From NCBI GenBank assembly GCA_002844335.1, contig CP019156.1:1-64000 (forward strand): DNA of 64,000 nt, read 5' to 3'. Positions 1-8,371 of this stretch are shown here, piece by piece (positions within the stretch are counted from its first letter, which is position 1; every line of letters starts with the position of its first letter). The notes beneath the pieces are model-generated. The model did no database searches. It worked only from the letters and a program-made list of their open reading frames with translations, and was not told the DNA's origin. A program made the position numbers and the translations under genes. This stretch comes from Haloarcula taiwanensis. Lineage in GTDB: Archaea > Halobacteriota > Halobacteria > Halobacteriales > Haloarculaceae.

Positions 1-79
1 AACCCCCACCAGAGGTAGTATTGTGATTTTAAATCAGTAACCAGAATACTTAATCCTACTTATTGAGACAGTATATTTA

Positions 80-1009
80 ATGAGGAAGCTTGCGACAGTA
101 TTCGGCCTTTGTATAGCAGTATCCCTCTGGGCGGGGATCGCGATGGGTGCGGGAACGACCAGTGTCGTGGTCCAGCCTTCGACTGACACTGTTACGGTTG
201 GAAACACAACCACTGTTGATATCGTAGTCACGTCGACCACAGGCGGGGTCGGCTCACTGGATCTCGATATCGCAAGCACCAACGATTCGGTTGCAACAGT
301 CTCGAACACGTCTGTTGCTGGAAATCCAGAAACAGTCCAGTCCTCTGAGGAGGCGAACGGCGTCCGCATTGCGGCGACTGGAATGGATACCGCCGACAGT
401 GGCTCGACGTCTGTTGTCTCAGTCACGCTCACCGGCAAGGCTGCCGGGACAAGCGATGTGGACCTGACCGTTGCAGCCGTCGGTGACGAATCCGGGACCG
501 CATACAATGTCACCAGCGTCCGCGATGGAACACTGACAGTCGAGTCCGGAGAGAACGCAACGGAGGCGCCAACACCGACTCCGACTGCAACAGAGACACC
601 AACAGAAACGCCTGCAGAGGAAGACTCGTCGAGTTCCGGCGGTAGTAATGATGACGGTGATAATGATGGCGGTGATGACGATGACGATGATAGCGACTCC
701 AGCGGCAGTGACTCTGGTGACACAGTAACAGCGACGGCCACACCGACAGTAACGGAACCGACGCCCGGTGACACCCCTACAATGACTACGGAAACTGAAC
801 ACTCGACTGGGACAGACACCAAGCAGTCAACCCCGACCCAGACCAGTAGTGGTGGGCCAGCAATCACGCCGAACGTGACGGACACACCGTCTCAGACCGC
901 GGCCACAGACACTGTCGAGCCGTCTGGCGGCTCACCCACGAATCTGCTTATTGCCGGGAGCATGATCGTCGCTGTTCTCGGTGGGATCATCATCTATCGT
1001 CGGTTGTAG
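80..1009 (+). CDS. Secreted, membrane-anchored cohesin-like surface protein
   Basis: 309 residues. Residues 1-24 form a Sec-type signal peptide. Residues about 25-155 are a Thr/Ser/Val-rich beta-sandwich of the cohesin type found in haloarchaeal surface proteins. Residues about 158-280 are a Thr/Pro-rich and Asp/Gly/Ser-rich low-complexity stalk, probably glycosylated. Residues about 287-305 are a transmembrane helix followed by a basic tail (YRRL), so the protein is anchored C-terminally with its bulk outside the cell. A TATA-like box (acttaat, near 48-54) about 27 bp upstream supports a leaderless start at 80. No dockerin partner is visible, so binding function is unknown. Confidence 0.8.
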   Translation: MRKLATVFGLCIAVSLWAGIAMGAGTTSVVVQPSTDTVTVGNTTTVDIVVTSTTGGVGSLDLDIASTNDSVATVSNTSVAGNPETVQSSEEANGVRIAATGMDTADSGSTSVVSVTLTGKAAGTSDVDLTVAAVGDESGTAYNVTSVRDGTLTVESGENATEAPTPTPTATETPTETPAEEDSSSSGGSNDDGDNDGGDDDDDDSDSSGSDSGDTVTATATPTVTEPTPGDTPTMTTETEHSTGTDTKQSTPTQTSSGGPAITPNVTDTPSQTAATDTVEPSGGSPTNLLIAGSMIVAVLGGIIIYRRL

Positions 1010-1128
1010 AAGCGATTCCAAGACACACGACACGTTCTCACCTCGCTGACCGGCTCAATTGGATGGCGTCTATAGCCTCCATGTGAAGAGGCACTGGCAA
1101 CTTCCCCACCGTCGATGATCTCGTTCGG

Positions 1129-1343
1129 TTACCATCGGCTCGTCGATTCCGTCCTTCGACGCCACACTCGTCAGGGCGATGGAACCGAACGCCCCGCCAC
1201 CGATGACTCGCTGGCAGGCGGTAGACGAACTCCAGCAGGCCGGTGTGTCAGTGTTCGTCTCGATGTCGACCACATACCCGCCGATGGGCGAAGACGACTT
1301 TCACGAGCTACTCAGCTACTTTAGAGCGCTCGGTGAGGTCGTC
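1129..1343 (+). pseudogene. Internal fragment of a radical SAM gene (copy of part of the 37115-38458 gene)
   Basis: This stretch aligns without gaps to 37875-38089, inside the intact radical SAM gene further right. I count about 13 differences over roughly 207 bases. It corresponds to residues about 254-325 of that protein and carries neither the CxxxCxxC cluster motif nor the N-terminal zinc knuckle, so it cannot be functional. Identity stops abruptly at both ends. A reading frame runs from here into the small zinc-finger gene at 1545, but the join is not a meaningful fusion. Confidence 0.85.
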
Positions 1344-1544
1344 GGTTCTGGCAGCTCCCCGTCCTCGGTTGCCTCGGACCAATCGCCAATACAGTGCCAG
1401 CGCTGTTCGCACCCGGGACAGTACGGCGAGCCCGTGCCCCAGCGTTGTGTCGGGAGGTCGAGACCCTGGCTAACACTTATTTCCGAAGACAGGCAATTTT
1501 TGCGTGGAAGGAACACTGTCACACGCTCCTTCCATCCCCTTTCC

Positions 1545-1697
1545 ATGCCTGATGACACGCGAAGTCTCGGTCGCTGCCCAAACTGCGACGAGCGTATCAC
1601 AACTCCGTGGCTGCTGGTTGAATACGAGAAAGACGATGGTACGGAGAGTATCTGGGCCGAGTGTCCAATGTGTGAAGATGTCGTTGCACCAGAGTAG
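1545..1697 (+). CDS. Small CxxC zinc-finger protein
   Basis: 50 residues, with two knuckles: CPNC at about residues 12-15 and CPMC at about residues 40-43. Together they should bind one zinc ion. It is very acidic and resembles a widespread family of roughly 50-residue haloarchaeal zinc proteins of unknown role. The frame is open upstream to 1179, but the ATG at 1545 matches the family start, because the upstream part encodes the unrelated radical SAM fragment. A palindromic element lies 51 bp after the stop. Confidence 0.75.
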   Translation: MPDDTRSLGRCPNCDERITTPWLLVEYEKDDGTESIWAECPMCEDVVAPE

Positions 1698-1748
1698 TTC
1701 CGAACTCCCAGACTCGCGTTCTTCAGTCTGAGAGGCTTCGAGAAGTGA

Positions 1749-1790
1749 CTAACCAACATTCAGAGTGGATTGTACGCCAGTGTTGGTTAG
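1749..1790. repeat. 42-bp palindromic element, copy 1 of 4
   Basis: Perfect 10-bp inverted arms CTAACCAACA (1749-1758) and TGTTGGTTAG (1781-1790) with a 22-bp spacer. The same arms recur at 33275, 34050 and 38532 with unrelated spacers. It lies just downstream of the small zinc-finger gene. Confidence 0.85.
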
Positions 1791-1965
1791 CCCCAGCGTA
1801 GCAGGTTTTGAGAAGATCCAGAAGCCGAAACAACAATTGTAGCCGTTGATAGTAGCGTACTGGCGTCCATACCGACGGTTGACTGAGTATTACAATAGGG
1901 GCCCGTCACGGTGCCTGCGTGCGGTGTCAACGCAGGCCCGGAGTATCATGCTCACCGCTGCGATG

Positions 1966-2118
1966 TCAGAACCATTCAGTGTACTCGCCACAGTGGGTAC
2001 ACTCGGCACGGGTACGCCACTCGTCCCCGTGCTCGTGATCAACCGGTGCAACCTTGACTACCCGGATGTCGATGGAGCCACACTGTGGACATTGCCCCGG
2101 AATTTCCGCGTTAGCCAC
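1966..2118 (-). CDS. Small CxxC zinc-finger protein
   Basis: 50 residues from a GTG start at 2118. It shows CPQC at about residues 9-12 and CTHC at about residues 38-41, a pair expected to bind zinc. Between them is a V-K-V-A-P-V-D-H-E-H-G-D-E-W segment typical of small haloarchaeal zinc proteins, and the protein ends E-Y-T-E-W-F. No ATG is available in this frame, so the GTG is inferred from where the similarity-like composition begins. Function unknown; such proteins often have regulatory or protein-binding roles. Confidence 0.6.
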   Translation of the reverse strand: MANAEIPGQCPQCGSIDIRVVKVAPVDHEHGDEWRTRAECTHCGEYTEWF

Positions 2119-2303
2119 GCTGAACTATTGCCCCCATGAATGGTCCAGTCGTGACTAAGTAATGATAGTTACGCTGCAGAAACATTGATTGAGTGATGGA
2201 TAAGTTAGCAAGTATAAGAGTTCATGACAGCCACTATCGATTACTGTGGGCATGGGGCTTTTTCAGAGAGTGTGAAACGGCTACGCTGTGGCCTGTGTAT
2301 CCC

Positions 2304-2504
2304 TCATCCGAAGCGACGAGCGAGTTCATAAGCGACGGTAGTAGGAACAGTGATTGCGAGAATCACGAATGCGATCTCATCGACAGTCGGACCGGACTGC
2401 GTGAGCGAACTGTAGAATATCAAAGCGCCAGTAGCAAGCACCCCGACAACAGTTGATACGTATTCTGGGTCTGTCCACTGACTCGGAGGGTCTCTGGAGG
2501 GCAT
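2304..2504 (-). CDS. Small two-helix membrane protein
   Basis: 66 residues with two hydrophobic segments, at about residues 16-33 and 42-58, separated by a short polar turn, and an R-R-F-G tail. The frame is open further upstream, but that part is Arg/Thr/Ser-rich and unlike haloarchaeal protein, so the ATG at 2504 is preferred. It lies about 120 bp downstream of the recombinase on the same strand. No family recognised. Confidence 0.55.
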   Translation of the reverse strand: MPSRDPPSQWTDPEYVSTVVGVLATGALIFYSSLTQSGPTVDEIAFVILAITVPTTVAYELARRFG

Positions 2505-2622
2505 ATGAGGAAGCTGTGTTTGTGTGGCGGGTAACGTTTTTGCAGTCTCCCTGTCCGTACGAATCCCGGCGTACATGGACCACCTGTACTGGCTGTTGCA
2601 GCGATAAATAGAGTTGCTGTAT

Positions 2623-3657
2623 CTATAACAGCCGTTCTGTGTCTGAGATGATATCGTTCGCTTCGTCACGCGTGCGTTTTGCGGCCTCCTGAGCGTAGCC
2701 TTCGTGGGTTGTCTCGATAGACTTGTGCCGGAGTACGTCCTGTGCCAGCTGTGGATTCTCGCGATAAATCTCCCGCCCGAGGCCACGACGGGCGCCGTGT
2801 GGCTTTAGTGGTTCCTCGAACTCATAGTCGGCCCACTCACAGAGATCGGCGAGGATATTTCGAGCCGACTGTGTGGTGATCGACGGCGTGGGATCAAGCG
2901 CTTTCGCAGCGTTGTCGAGTCTGGGGAAGACGGCCTCATTCTCGTCAGGTTCTCGAAGTTGCTTCCAGCGCCGGAGCGGGCGAAGCGCGTCGTCAAGGAT
3001 CGGTGCAGACTCGCGGGTGCGATTCTTGCCGAACACCTGCATTGTGCCAGCCTCTAGATCGACATGACGCCACCGGAGGCCGTTCCGTTCCTCGTCATCA
3101 GAAACAGCGACGAGCTCCGCGCTGCGAGCACCGGAGTAGGCGAGCAGGAAGACGAGTGCCTGGTCACGGTAGGCCGCCGTGCGGTCGATGTCGTCGCTTT
3201 CGCCGGCCTCATCGACACGGGCGGTGGCTGTCGCACAGATAGCGTCGCGGTCTCGTGCGGTCCAGTATTGCTGGTCTGTTTCAGTCTCGTCAGTCGGGAG
3301 TGGGCCTTCGGCGTGGTTGGTCTTGGCCGGGTTCGTCGGAATTAGGCCCTCGTAGACGGCCCACGTGAGGAACGAGCGGACGTAGGCGAAGTAGCGTCGG
3401 GCGGTTTCTGGTGAGATATCGTCTCTGTCGTCGGCCCGGGCCAGGTCACGAGCGTACTGCCGACAAAGGTCGTCGTCGATGTCTTTGGGACTGGAGATAC
3501 CGTGCTGGTCCCGGGACCAAGCTGCGAACTTCCGCAGCACGCTGGCGACGTTCGTTTGGTAGCGCCCGGAGTCGATATCGACGAGTCGTTTCTCGATGGC
3601 TACTTCGAGGGCATCACCCCCGGGAGTAGCGTCGTATGCAGGCGGAAGCCGATCCAT
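2623..3657 (-). CDS. Tyrosine recombinase / integrase (XerC/D-like)
   Basis: 344 residues. Residues about 10-110 form a SAM-like core-binding domain, and residues about 130-344 the catalytic domain. The catalytic set is visible: Arg178 (G-A-R-S-A-E-L), His287-x-x-Arg290 (P-H-G-A-R), His311 (L-R-H-K) and the nucleophile Tyr321 (H-E-G-Y-A). It should cut and rejoin DNA at specific sites for integration, excision or replicon dimer resolution. The frame is open to 3714, but the ATG at 3657 fits the acidic N-terminus better. No att duplication or tRNA end lies beside it, so resolution of a circular replicon is as likely as integration. Confidence 0.9.
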   Translation of the reverse strand: MDRLPPAYDATPGGDALEVAIEKRLVDIDSGRYQTNVASVLRKFAAWSRDQHGISSPKDIDDDLCRQYARDLARADDRDDISPETARRYFAYVRSFLTWAVYEGLIPTNPAKTNHAEGPLPTDETETDQQYWTARDRDAICATATARVDEAGESDDIDRTAAYRDQALVFLLAYSGARSAELVAVSDDEERNGLRWRHVDLEAGTMQVFGKNRTRESAPILDDALRPLRRWKQLREPDENEAVFPRLDNAAKALDPTPSITTQSARNILADLCEWADYEFEEPLKPHGARRGLGREIYRENPQLAQDVLRHKSIETTHEGYAQEAAKRTRDEANDIISDTERLL

Positions 3658-3986
3658 GCTTCCCGTACAGCGGCGGTCCGGGTAAAACTGGTGTTGCTTA
3701 CTGACATAATACAAACCTATCTACAAAGCCAGAATATCGCCGTCTCAGGCACTCTGTGCGTGAATATTCGGGATTTCTGTGTCTGATAAAGTCTATATAG
3801 CTATATCAATCTGCCCCAAATTCTGACCTCTAAGAAACAACATATTAGCATAGATCGTGCAGGAGACCAAGATGGACTCTGATGCGTGAGGATTTAGACG
3901 TCTCAGCGGTTACAGTGGGCTGAGAATGAAGTAAGATTGGTTCATGATAGGTTATACTTTAATACCTGCGAATAAATAACAAATAT
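3658..3986. promoter_or_regulatory. Intergenic region with a TATA-like box for the gene at 3987
   Basis: No gene seen. The element atactttaat (about 3954-3963) sits about 27 bp before the GTG at 3987, which fits a leaderless transcript. The rest is AT-rich, with no repeat noticed. Confidence 0.45.
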
Positions 3987-4172
3987 GTGACTAATAGTTT
4001 TGATAAGCTAGGGGGCGAATATCTGCGTATCAAGTTGGCCCTTGTAGTATGGGCATTTGTTACAGTTGCTGCTACCCTGATAGTGGAGATGTTCATCAAG
4101 AATGTATTTGGTTTAGTTCTATCTCTGATAGTAGGAATTATATTCGCGTTCGTCACATACCGAGGAATTTAG
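3987..4172 (+). CDS. Small two-helix membrane protein
   Basis: 61 residues from a GTG start. Two strong transmembrane segments span about residues 16-34 and 41-57, with the short charged stretch E-M-F-I-K-N between them. The ATG two bases upstream is followed at once by a stop. The GTG is supported by a TATA-like box at the spacing expected for a leaderless archaeal mRNA. It lies next to the partition region; function unknown. Confidence 0.5.
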   Translation: MTNSFDKLGGEYLRIKLALVVWAFVTVAATLIVEMFIKNVFGLVLSLIVGIIFAFVTYRGI

Positions 4173-4318
4173 ATTTTCTTGACTTCCGATCTGACCTTCC
4201 CAAAGTGATCAACTTCATGATCGCACATTTATCCAGCTTGGTTACCTTCCGAACTGTTGAGAGGACTTCTTTGGTTTTCTCGTGAAGCGGTTCGAATGCT
4301 CTTGCACAGGTCGCGGCT

Positions 4319-4351
4319 GTGTGGGTCATCGTGATAGCTGATGACCCACAC
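4319..4351. repeat. Perfect 12-bp hairpin beside the partition locus
   Basis: GTGTGGGTCATC (4319-4330) and GATGACCCACAC (4340-4351) are exact inverted repeats around a 9-bp loop. The element lies about 105 bp before the iterons and about 210 bp before ParA, with no coding gene across it. It could be a cruciform, a terminator or a binding site. Confidence 0.75.
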
Positions 4352-4455
4352 GCCACTCAGCCATTCATGGAAATTGACGGTTACAACAGTGCGTTCGTTC
4401 AGTTATCCGTCGAATCACACGCATTAGGAGCGTCATTCTGGACTACATATATGAG

Positions 4456-4533
4456 TCTTAGACAAGCATCTTAGATAACTGTCTTAGCTAACTATCTTAG
4501 ATAAGACTCTTAGATTAGTTGTCTGACGAAGTT
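4456..4533. repeat. 13-bp iterons upstream of ParA
   Basis: TCTTAG begins at 4456, 4469, 4482, 4495 and 4508, exactly 13 bp apart. Each is followed by a similar A/T-rich heptamer (for example ATAACTG, CTAACTA, ATAAGAC). A degenerate sixth unit follows at 4521, and a further TCTTAG lies out of phase at 4539. The array ends about 20-30 bp before the ParA start. Such arrays serve as centromere-like sites or autoregulatory operators in plasmid partition systems. The role here is inferred. Confidence 0.85.
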
Positions 4534-4562
4534 ACTTATCTTAGAGAGACACAGAAGAACAT

Positions 4563-5432
4563 ATGCTGAGCTACACAGTGTACTCTGAAGCTGGGGGCGT
4601 CGGCAAGACATCGCTGACCGCGAACCTCGCCGTCGCACACGCCCGGGCCGGTCTCGATGTCCTGACCATCCCACTCGATCCACAGGATGGTGACCTCTCC
4701 AGACTGCTGGGTGTCGACGACGACCGCGCCGACAGTAGCGCCGACAACCTCGTCCGGCATATGGTAAACAGCCCCCGAGGACCGTTCGAGGATCTCATTT
4801 GTACCGCCGACGGCGTTGACGTCGTCCCAGAGCACAATATGCTTTCGGACCTCTCGGACCACCTGTCCCGTGAGCAAGACAAAGCTGAGGATCTCGGCGA
4901 CGCGTACAACATCTACGCGCAGTTGCAGCGTGTACTTCGTGATGCCGGCGTTGCCGACAAGTACGACATCCTCATCTGTGACCCACCGGCAACTGAGTCG
5001 GACCACCTCTACAACGCAATCTACGCGACGCGGAATCTCGTCATCCCCGTCGAACCTTCCTGGAAGGGGCAGGCCAGTGTCGAGGGGCTTGCCGAACTCG
5101 CTAGTAACTTCGCTGACCAGCTCAATATCGATGTCGGCGTCCTCGGCGCCGTCCCGAACGGTGTCAAAAACACGAGCGACCAGCGCGAGATGCTCGATGA
5201 CATCGAGTTCGCCACGCCAGAGACCATCGGCGACAGGACATCGCTCATGGAAGGCTGCTGGAAGCAGCAGTGCTCTGCATTCCGATATGTCCAAGAGCAT
5301 CGCGACCGCCGCCGCGACTACGAGGTCGAGACGCTTGCTCAGTTTGACCGTCTCGCCCGGTTCTTTGAGGCCGAAGCCGGCGTCGATGCACCGAGTCCGC
5401 CCGAGCCCGGCGCACTGGAGGAAACAGCATGA
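4563..5432 (+). CDS. parA: ParA-family partition ATPase
   Basis: 289 residues. It carries the deviant Walker A motif (E-A-G-G-V-G-K-T-S, residues 9-17), a Walker B-like D-I-L-I-C-D-P-P at about residues 137-144, and a conserved V-P-N-G-V. This matches the ParA/MinD/Soj family, which uses ATP-driven DNA binding to segregate replicons. The iteron array ends just upstream, and the stop overlaps the next start (ATGA), so the two genes form a translationally coupled partition operon. The iterons may bind the partner protein or ParA itself and autoregulate transcription. Confidence 0.9.
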   Translation: MLSYTVYSEAGGVGKTSLTANLAVAHARAGLDVLTIPLDPQDGDLSRLLGVDDDRADSSADNLVRHMVNSPRGPFEDLICTADGVDVVPEHNMLSDLSDHLSREQDKAEDLGDAYNIYAQLQRVLRDAGVADKYDILICDPPATESDHLYNAIYATRNLVIPVEPSWKGQASVEGLAELASNFADQLNIDVGVLGAVPNGVKNTSDQREMLDDIEFATPETIGDRTSLMEGCWKQQCSAFRYVQEHRDRRRDYEVETLAQFDRLARFFEAEAGVDAPSPPEPGALEETA

Positions 5433-5809
5433 CGGGCTTCAAGAGCGGTGCGAGTAATGACGACCCGCTCGGCAACGATGATGATAGCGACGGAGACGAC
5501 AACGATACGCCGGCGATGACCGACGCGGAGATATCTATAGAGTCAGACACCGATGTCACGGAAGAGCCGTCTACGTCAAGCCTGCCGTGGATCTACGCGC
5601 GCAATGGAATTACCGATGGCCGCGCCCGGACCGTGCAGCTCCACCTGCAGCAATCGACTCTCGATAAGGAGCAAGCCGCGCTGCGAGACGTCGATATCAC
5701 TGAATCAGTTAATAAAGCCGACCTCCGCGAAGCAGCGTATTTAGTGGGTCTTGCCAATTTAGACGCCGTCGCCGGCCAGTTACGGGAGTGGGGCTACGAC
5801 GCAGAGTAA
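5429..5809 (+). CDS. Acidic partner of ParA (probable centromere-binding or adaptor protein)
   Basis: 126 residues. Residues about 8-50 are a highly acidic, disordered-looking tail (D-D-D-S-D-G-D-D-N-D). Residues about 55-126 form a compact domain with S-L-P-W-I-Y-A-R-N-G-I-T-D-G-R and a C-terminal helical segment. The start overlaps the ParA stop by four bases, the position usually held by ParB-like proteins in plasmid operons. No ParB or ribbon-helix-helix signature is recognisable, so the partner role rests on context. Confidence 0.65.
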   Translation: MTGFKSGASNDDPLGNDDDSDGDDNDTPAMTDAEISIESDTDVTEEPSTSSLPWIYARNGITDGRARTVQLHLQQSTLDKEQAALRDVDITESVNKADLREAAYLVGLANLDAVAGQLREWGYDAE

Positions 5810-5858
5810 CCAAGGGATATCTTGGAAAAATATACACCGGTCTCTCAGTTGCGGCAGT

Positions 5859-6059
5859 ATGTACAGGACGATCAAAGCCGGCGCTGGCTTCGTGTTCGTT
5901 GGGACAATCGGCGTAATTGTCGAACAGACAATTTTGAGCACCAGTATCGAAGTTACCTCCGGACCGTTTTCAGGCGCAATCAGGGCCGTGGCGGCGCTGC
6001 CACAACTGAGTATCGTCGCCGGGTGTGCAGTTATACTGGCCTCTGTTTTGACAGATTGA
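5859..6059 (+). CDS. Possible small membrane protein
   Basis: 66 residues with two hydrophobic stretches (about residues 8-27 and 40-63). A longer frame from 5822 overlaps it but is highly basic and unlike haloarchaeal protein, so this frame is preferred. Its stop overlaps a possible TTG start at 6056. Function unknown. Confidence 0.4.
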   Translation: MYRTIKAGAGFVFVGTIGVIVEQTILSTSIEVTSGPFSGAIRAVAALPQLSIVAGCAVILASVLTD

Positions 6060-6295
6060 TTTATCAGAACCGGAAGCTCCTACTCTGGCAGCTCGCAGCA
6101 GACGGACGCTCGTTCTGTGGTATCCAGTTTATCGCTCGGGAGCGTGACTTGCAGGACGCTTCTATCGACGAGCAAGTCCAAGCCTTCGTCGACGATATGC
6201 TCTCTGACGGAAAGGTCCGGCCAGAGTACGACGCGATGGCGGACTGGGAAGCCCTGGAAGCGAACCACGGCGACACCGCCGACCAGTACCTCTAG
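6056..6295 (+). CDS. Small acidic hypothetical protein
   Basis: 79 residues if translation starts at the TTG at 6056, which overlaps the preceding stop (TTGA) as in coupled gene pairs. The C-terminal half is clearly acidic and protein-like (E-Q-V-Q-A-F-V-D-D-M-L-S-D-G-K; E-A-L-E-A-N-H-G-D-T). There is no ATG at a sensible place. It follows the partition operon on the same strand and may be cotranscribed. No family recognised. Confidence 0.45.
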   Translation: MIYQNRKLLLWQLAADGRSFCGIQFIARERDLQDASIDEQVQAFVDDMLSDGKVRPEYDAMADWEALEANHGDTADQYL

Positions 6296-6352
6296 ACCAG
6301 ACTCCGCCGCAGGGCGATTTTGTGCTGCCTCAGTGGCTGGAGGCTTTCCAGT

Positions 6353-7177
6353 ATGTTGCCGACAGACGAACCACCGTTTGACCCGATCTTCGTCGATGAA
6401 CCGCTGCTGATCCCAAACTACAAAGAGACGATCATCAGCAAAGTCGGCTTACCGTTCTACGCCGACGTTGACCGCCCCGATGAAGTGCCCGCTGATGAGC
6501 GCGAGCGAACCATCGACCTCGCAGAACGAATCCTGCGCGCCGGCGGCGTCCGAACCGGCTTCGGGCACCACGAAGAAGTCCGAACCTCGATGGAGTCGTG
6601 GGCTCCCAATGCCGACGAGGAACGCGACGCTGACCCCGGCTACTGGCGGTCGTCAGTTCTCTTGATGTCTCCCCAAGGGATGAACTTCGGACAGCTGGAC
6701 GGCGAACCCGAACAAAAGCACAAGAAGGCCAAGACCGTGCTTGCGTGGGCCGCCGACTGTATCGACAGTGACGTCCTTCAGGAGATCGAGCGGTCCCAAG
6801 CCGAGGATATCAAGCAAGCGTGGCGCGACGCCGCAGAAGCCGAACTGATCCAACGTGAGATCGAGCAGTTCGCCGAGGTCCCGCCAGACAAACTCGACGG
6901 GTGGACGAAACTTGACGCCAACCACGACGCTGTCAAGGTCGCATACGTTGCTGACAACCATGGGACGCCGTCGGTCGCGGCCGTCTTTGAAGGCGCTGAC
7001 AGCGAGTTGGAGGCGCTTGAGTTCACGCTGGAAGAGTGGCAAGAGAACGACGGCAATCCTCGCGAGGCCCGGCTGAACCGGTACTGCGTCACCACTGACG
7101 GTGACGGGGCCTACGCCCAACTCCGGTCGCATCTGCTGTCCTTCGAGGTCGAGCCGATGGAGCTACTCGAAGTGTAG
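6353..7177 (+). CDS. Acidic hypothetical protein of the replicon core
   Basis: 274 residues from the ATG at 6353. The 11 codons in frame upstream are Cys/Ser/Arg-rich and were excluded. It is acidic throughout, with predicted helices at about residues 125-175 and an alpha/beta C-terminal region. No catalytic motif or membrane segment was seen. It lies between the partition genes and the origin, all on the plus strand, which suggests a role in replicon maintenance, but that is only contextual. Confidence 0.7.
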   Translation: MLPTDEPPFDPIFVDEPLLIPNYKETIISKVGLPFYADVDRPDEVPADERERTIDLAERILRAGGVRTGFGHHEEVRTSMESWAPNADEERDADPGYWRSSVLLMSPQGMNFGQLDGEPEQKHKKAKTVLAWAADCIDSDVLQEIERSQAEDIKQAWRDAAEAELIQREIEQFAEVPPDKLDGWTKLDANHDAVKVAYVADNHGTPSVAAVFEGADSELEALEFTLEEWQENDGNPREARLNRYCVTTDGDGAYAQLRSHLLSFEVEPMELLEV

Positions 7178-7329
7178 GTCATTTCTGCGCTGAGTATGGT
7201 CACATCTCAGGTTCACCACACCGTGTTTCGAGTGTAAACACTACTTCCGTCTGGTGGTTTTTCACCGGAAACGGTGGTGTGTGCACGCGTGAGCAGTAGT
7301 CATTTGATGGTGGCAGTACTGGATCGAAT

Positions 7330-8322
7330 ATGTCGTTCAGTGTCAACTGGCATACGCTGTTGGAGGAGGCTGATGAACTCCCATCTGATGCAGTGCTGGT
7401 GACGCCACTCTCACATACGCCGTTCCGGATCAGTGAGACACAGGAACACCGAATCATCGTCGACTACGTGGAAAAGGATGAGACACGACCACTCCAACGC
7501 GAGCAGTTCGAGACGCTGTTTCGGCGGGTGCATGACGAACCAAATCAGGAGTTCGCTCTTGACCGATTGCCACCCGATGCCGAGCCGTTCGCTACGGTCT
7601 GGTCGCTTCATCCACGAATAGAGATTGACGAAGACGCCGGTATCATCCGACAAAGCGACCTCGAAACCACGACACAGATCGCCACGACCGGCGATGAGGA
7701 TGAAGGAACCGAGCGGACTGAGCCGGATCTGCAAGTGTACAGCGACGCACTTCTATTGACCGACGCCCTTGAGCGCCACGACGTCGACACGTTTGGGGAT
7801 ATCGAGACGGATACGCTCGTGGACCTGTACACGATGCTGTCGGATGTCCAGCGGAGTGCCAACGACCTTCGGAAAGAGGTCGCTGACGTCATCCTGAGTC
7901 GGCTCCATCACGACCAGCCAGTCAGCGGACAGTTTGGCTCCGTCCAGCGGACCGCACGTCGCCAACGCTCACTCAAAGACGATGAGACTGTGCTGAACGC
8001 GCTGGAAGCCGCCGGTATCAACCGGGAGCGCGTGACGAGTGTTGATCGGGACAAGGTGGACGACGCACTCGACGTGACCGAGCTGTCCGAGACGGATCTG
8101 TACGACATTGAGAGTACCGAGTACGTCCGCAAAGCCGATGTTGACGAGGAGACCAAAGAGACCCGGCTTCAGGGACTGAAAGATCGCCTTGTCGCCAGCG
8201 ATGCTGATAATGAGGAAGTTCAGCAGCTCCAAGACGAGATTGCAGAACTCGAAGACCGCATCGAGGAGCTGACCTCCTTTGAATCCGGAGCTTCGTATCA
8301 CACTTCTTCAGCGACCGAATGA
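7330..8322 (+). CDS. Hypothetical protein upstream of the replication origin
   Basis: 330 residues, acidic. Residues about 1-95 look like a folded alpha/beta domain and residues about 130-255 are mainly helical. Residues about 280-316 form a heptad-like coiled coil (E-E-V-Q-Q-L-Q-D-E-I-A-E-L-E). The gene ends about 50 bp before the first origin-like repeat. Its position beside the origin and Orc1/Cdc6 suggests a replication or maintenance role; no family could be named. Confidence 0.7.
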   Translation: MSFSVNWHTLLEEADELPSDAVLVTPLSHTPFRISETQEHRIIVDYVEKDETRPLQREQFETLFRRVHDEPNQEFALDRLPPDAEPFATVWSLHPRIEIDEDAGIIRQSDLETTTQIATTGDEDEGTERTEPDLQVYSDALLLTDALERHDVDTFGDIETDTLVDLYTMLSDVQRSANDLRKEVADVILSRLHHDQPVSGQFGSVQRTARRQRSLKDDETVLNALEAAGINRERVTSVDRDKVDDALDVTELSETDLYDIESTEYVRKADVDEETKETRLQGLKDRLVASDADNEEVQQLQDEIAELEDRIEELTSFESGASYHTSSATE

Positions 8323-8371
8323 GCGCTCATCGGCTGTCTGCTTGTAGTAGTCTGTTGTCGCCTCAGGTGAG

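Noticed and set aside
34-885. A 283-codon minus-strand frame opposite the surface protein
   Set aside because: Antisense to a well-supported gene; its Val/Ser/Pro repeats mirror the Thr/Asp-rich codons on the other strand.
4280-4310. GGTTCGAATGC considered as a tRNA T-loop
   Set aside because: No T-stem complement and no acceptor or D arm around it.
4153-4356. A 67-codon minus-strand frame over the hairpin left of the iterons
   Set aside because: Basic composition and overlap with a perfect hairpin; no start signal.
4456-4533. 13-bp iterons considered as a short-repeat CRISPR or microsatellite
   Set aside because: The unit is too short for CRISPR and the heptamer following TCTTAG varies; position before ParA explains it better.
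5822-6295. One 157-residue protein across the whole stretch
   Set aside because: The first half is very basic and Arg-rich; a hydrophobic frame plus an overlapping TTG-started acidic frame explains the composition better.
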